Of a stretch of DNA of 5,538 bases, positions 5,222 through 5,538 are shown one piece after another (within the stretch, counting starts at the first letter, position 1; each line of letters starts with the position of its first letter). A program made the translations under genes and the position numbers. The DNA lies in the NCBI GenBank assembly GCA_038110535.1, contig JAYNJW010000077.1:1-5538 (forward strand). The letters run 5' to 3'. The notes below the pieces were generated by a model. It was not told where the DNA came from and did not search any database. It saw nothing but the letters and a program-made list of their open reading frames with translations. This stretch comes from Chordibacter sp038110535 (GTDB taxonomy: Bacteria; Verrucomicrobiota; Verrucomicrobiia; Opitutales; Seribacteraceae).

Positions 5222-5538
5222 TTAGGGGTTATGGGGAGGAGGACCGCCTGGCTGGCCATCATAACCTGCCGGTGGAGGACCGCCGGGATGGTGTGGAGGT
5301 GGGCCACCATACTGTCCGTCAGGGCCAGGACCGCCAGGATGATGGGGCGGTGGGCCACCGTAACTTCCATCAGGGCCAGGGCCACCGGGATGATGGGGAG
5401 GTGGACCGCCGTAACTTCCATCAGGGCCAGGACCACCAGGATGATGGGGAGGAGGACCACCGTACTGGCCATCAGGGCCAGGGCCGCCGGGATGGTGTGG
5501 AGGTGGGCCACCATACTGTCCGTCAGGGCCAGGACCGC
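5222..5538 (-). CDS. C-terminal part of a Gly/Pro/His-rich 17-residue repeat protein (5' end outside window)
   Basis: The last 104 residues are visible. They are five units of GPGPDGQYGGPPPHHPG (units 3 and 4 have S for Q at position 7), then a degenerate tail GPPPAGYDGQPGGPPPHNP and a TAA stop (5224-5222). Base changes between units fall almost only at third codon positions, so selection acts on this peptide; this identifies the true frame. The intrinsic terminator follows directly. Composition is dominated by Gly, Pro, His, Tyr and Asp with no hydrophobic core, so the region should be disordered or polyproline-like and extended. Repeats of this kind occur in surface, matrix or adhesive proteins, and paired His could bind metal; both are inference. 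Whether a folded domain or signal peptide precedes the repeats cannot be seen. I do not recognise a family. Confidence 0.85.
   Translation of the reverse strand, partial: GPGPDGQYGGPPPHHPGGPGPDGQYGGPPPHHPGGPGPDGSYGGPPPHHPGGPGPDGSYGGPPPHHPGGPGPDGQYGGPPPHHPGGPPPAGYDGQPGGPPPHNP
5225..5538 (-). repeat. 51-bp coding tandem repeat array
   Basis: Five complete 51-bp units lie at 5486-5536, 5435-5485, 5384-5434, 5333-5383 and 5282-5332. A diverged 57-bp terminal unit follows at 5225-5281. The period is exact, as shown by CAGGGCCAGG on the + strand at 5320, 5371, 5422, 5473 and 5524. The array runs off the right edge. The first and fifth units are identical base for base, while those between differ at several synonymous sites. 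Confidence 0.95.

Noticed and set aside
5203..5514. Minus-strand open frame of 103 residues, L/V/A/M-rich
   Set aside because: It is an out-of-frame reading of the 51-bp repeat. The Gly/Pro frame absorbs the variation as synonymous changes, while this frame does not, and this ATG lies inside the repeat.
5225..5538. CRISPR array
   Set aside because: The 51-bp units are contiguous with no spacers, and they encode a conserved peptide.

Overview
The window reads as a gene-dense piece of a Gram-negative bacterial chromosome of fairly low G+C. It contains an outer-membrane beta-barrel porin, several exported proteins, and a small charged protein opening MKSAYELAMERM. From memory, that opening resembles small hypothetical proteins of Verrucomicrobiota (Opitutae and relatives). 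That placement is inference from protein style, and the Verrucomicrobiota suggestion should be treated as moderate confidence only. No start codon here has a strong Shine-Dalgarno sequence. There are no tRNA or rRNA genes, CRISPR arrays, insertion sequences or phage genes.

Layout, left to right. (1) Bases 1-101 probably hold the last 32 codons of a gene entering from the left. (2) 204-740 (+) encodes an exported coiled-coil protein with a C-terminal SmpA/BamE-like domain. (3) A strong sigma70-type promoter at 777-804 drives a very acidic porin (861-1856, +), closed by a textbook intrinsic terminator at 1883-1912. The porin is a self-contained transcription unit with signs of high expression. 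(4) 1983-3728 (+) encodes a multi-spanning membrane protein of the lipase maturation factor (LMF1) family. It is followed after 52 bp by the 90-residue charged protein (3781-4053, +). (5) On the minus strand, 4057-5121 encodes an exported metallo-beta-lactamase-fold hydrolase of the NAPE-PLD/RomA type. It converges on the 90-residue gene with only 3 bp between stop codons. (6) At the right edge, 5222-5538 (-) is the 3' end of a gene made of a perfect-period 51-bp tandem repeat. It encodes a Gly/Pro/His-rich 17-residue repeat and ends in its own intrinsic terminator at 5165-5191. An open frame at 5203-5514 on the same strand is a misleading out-of-frame shadow of this gene.

The common theme is the cell envelope. 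The porin, the BamE-like protein, the LMF-family protein, the exported hydrolase and probably the Gly/Pro repeat protein all appear to act in or beyond the inner membrane. The sequence does not show that they form one pathway. The most unusual items are the Gly-Pro-His repeat protein, the LMF-family protein with an apparent insertion in its C-terminal domain, and the porin leader with its CAAA repeat and nested 11-codon upstream reading frame.
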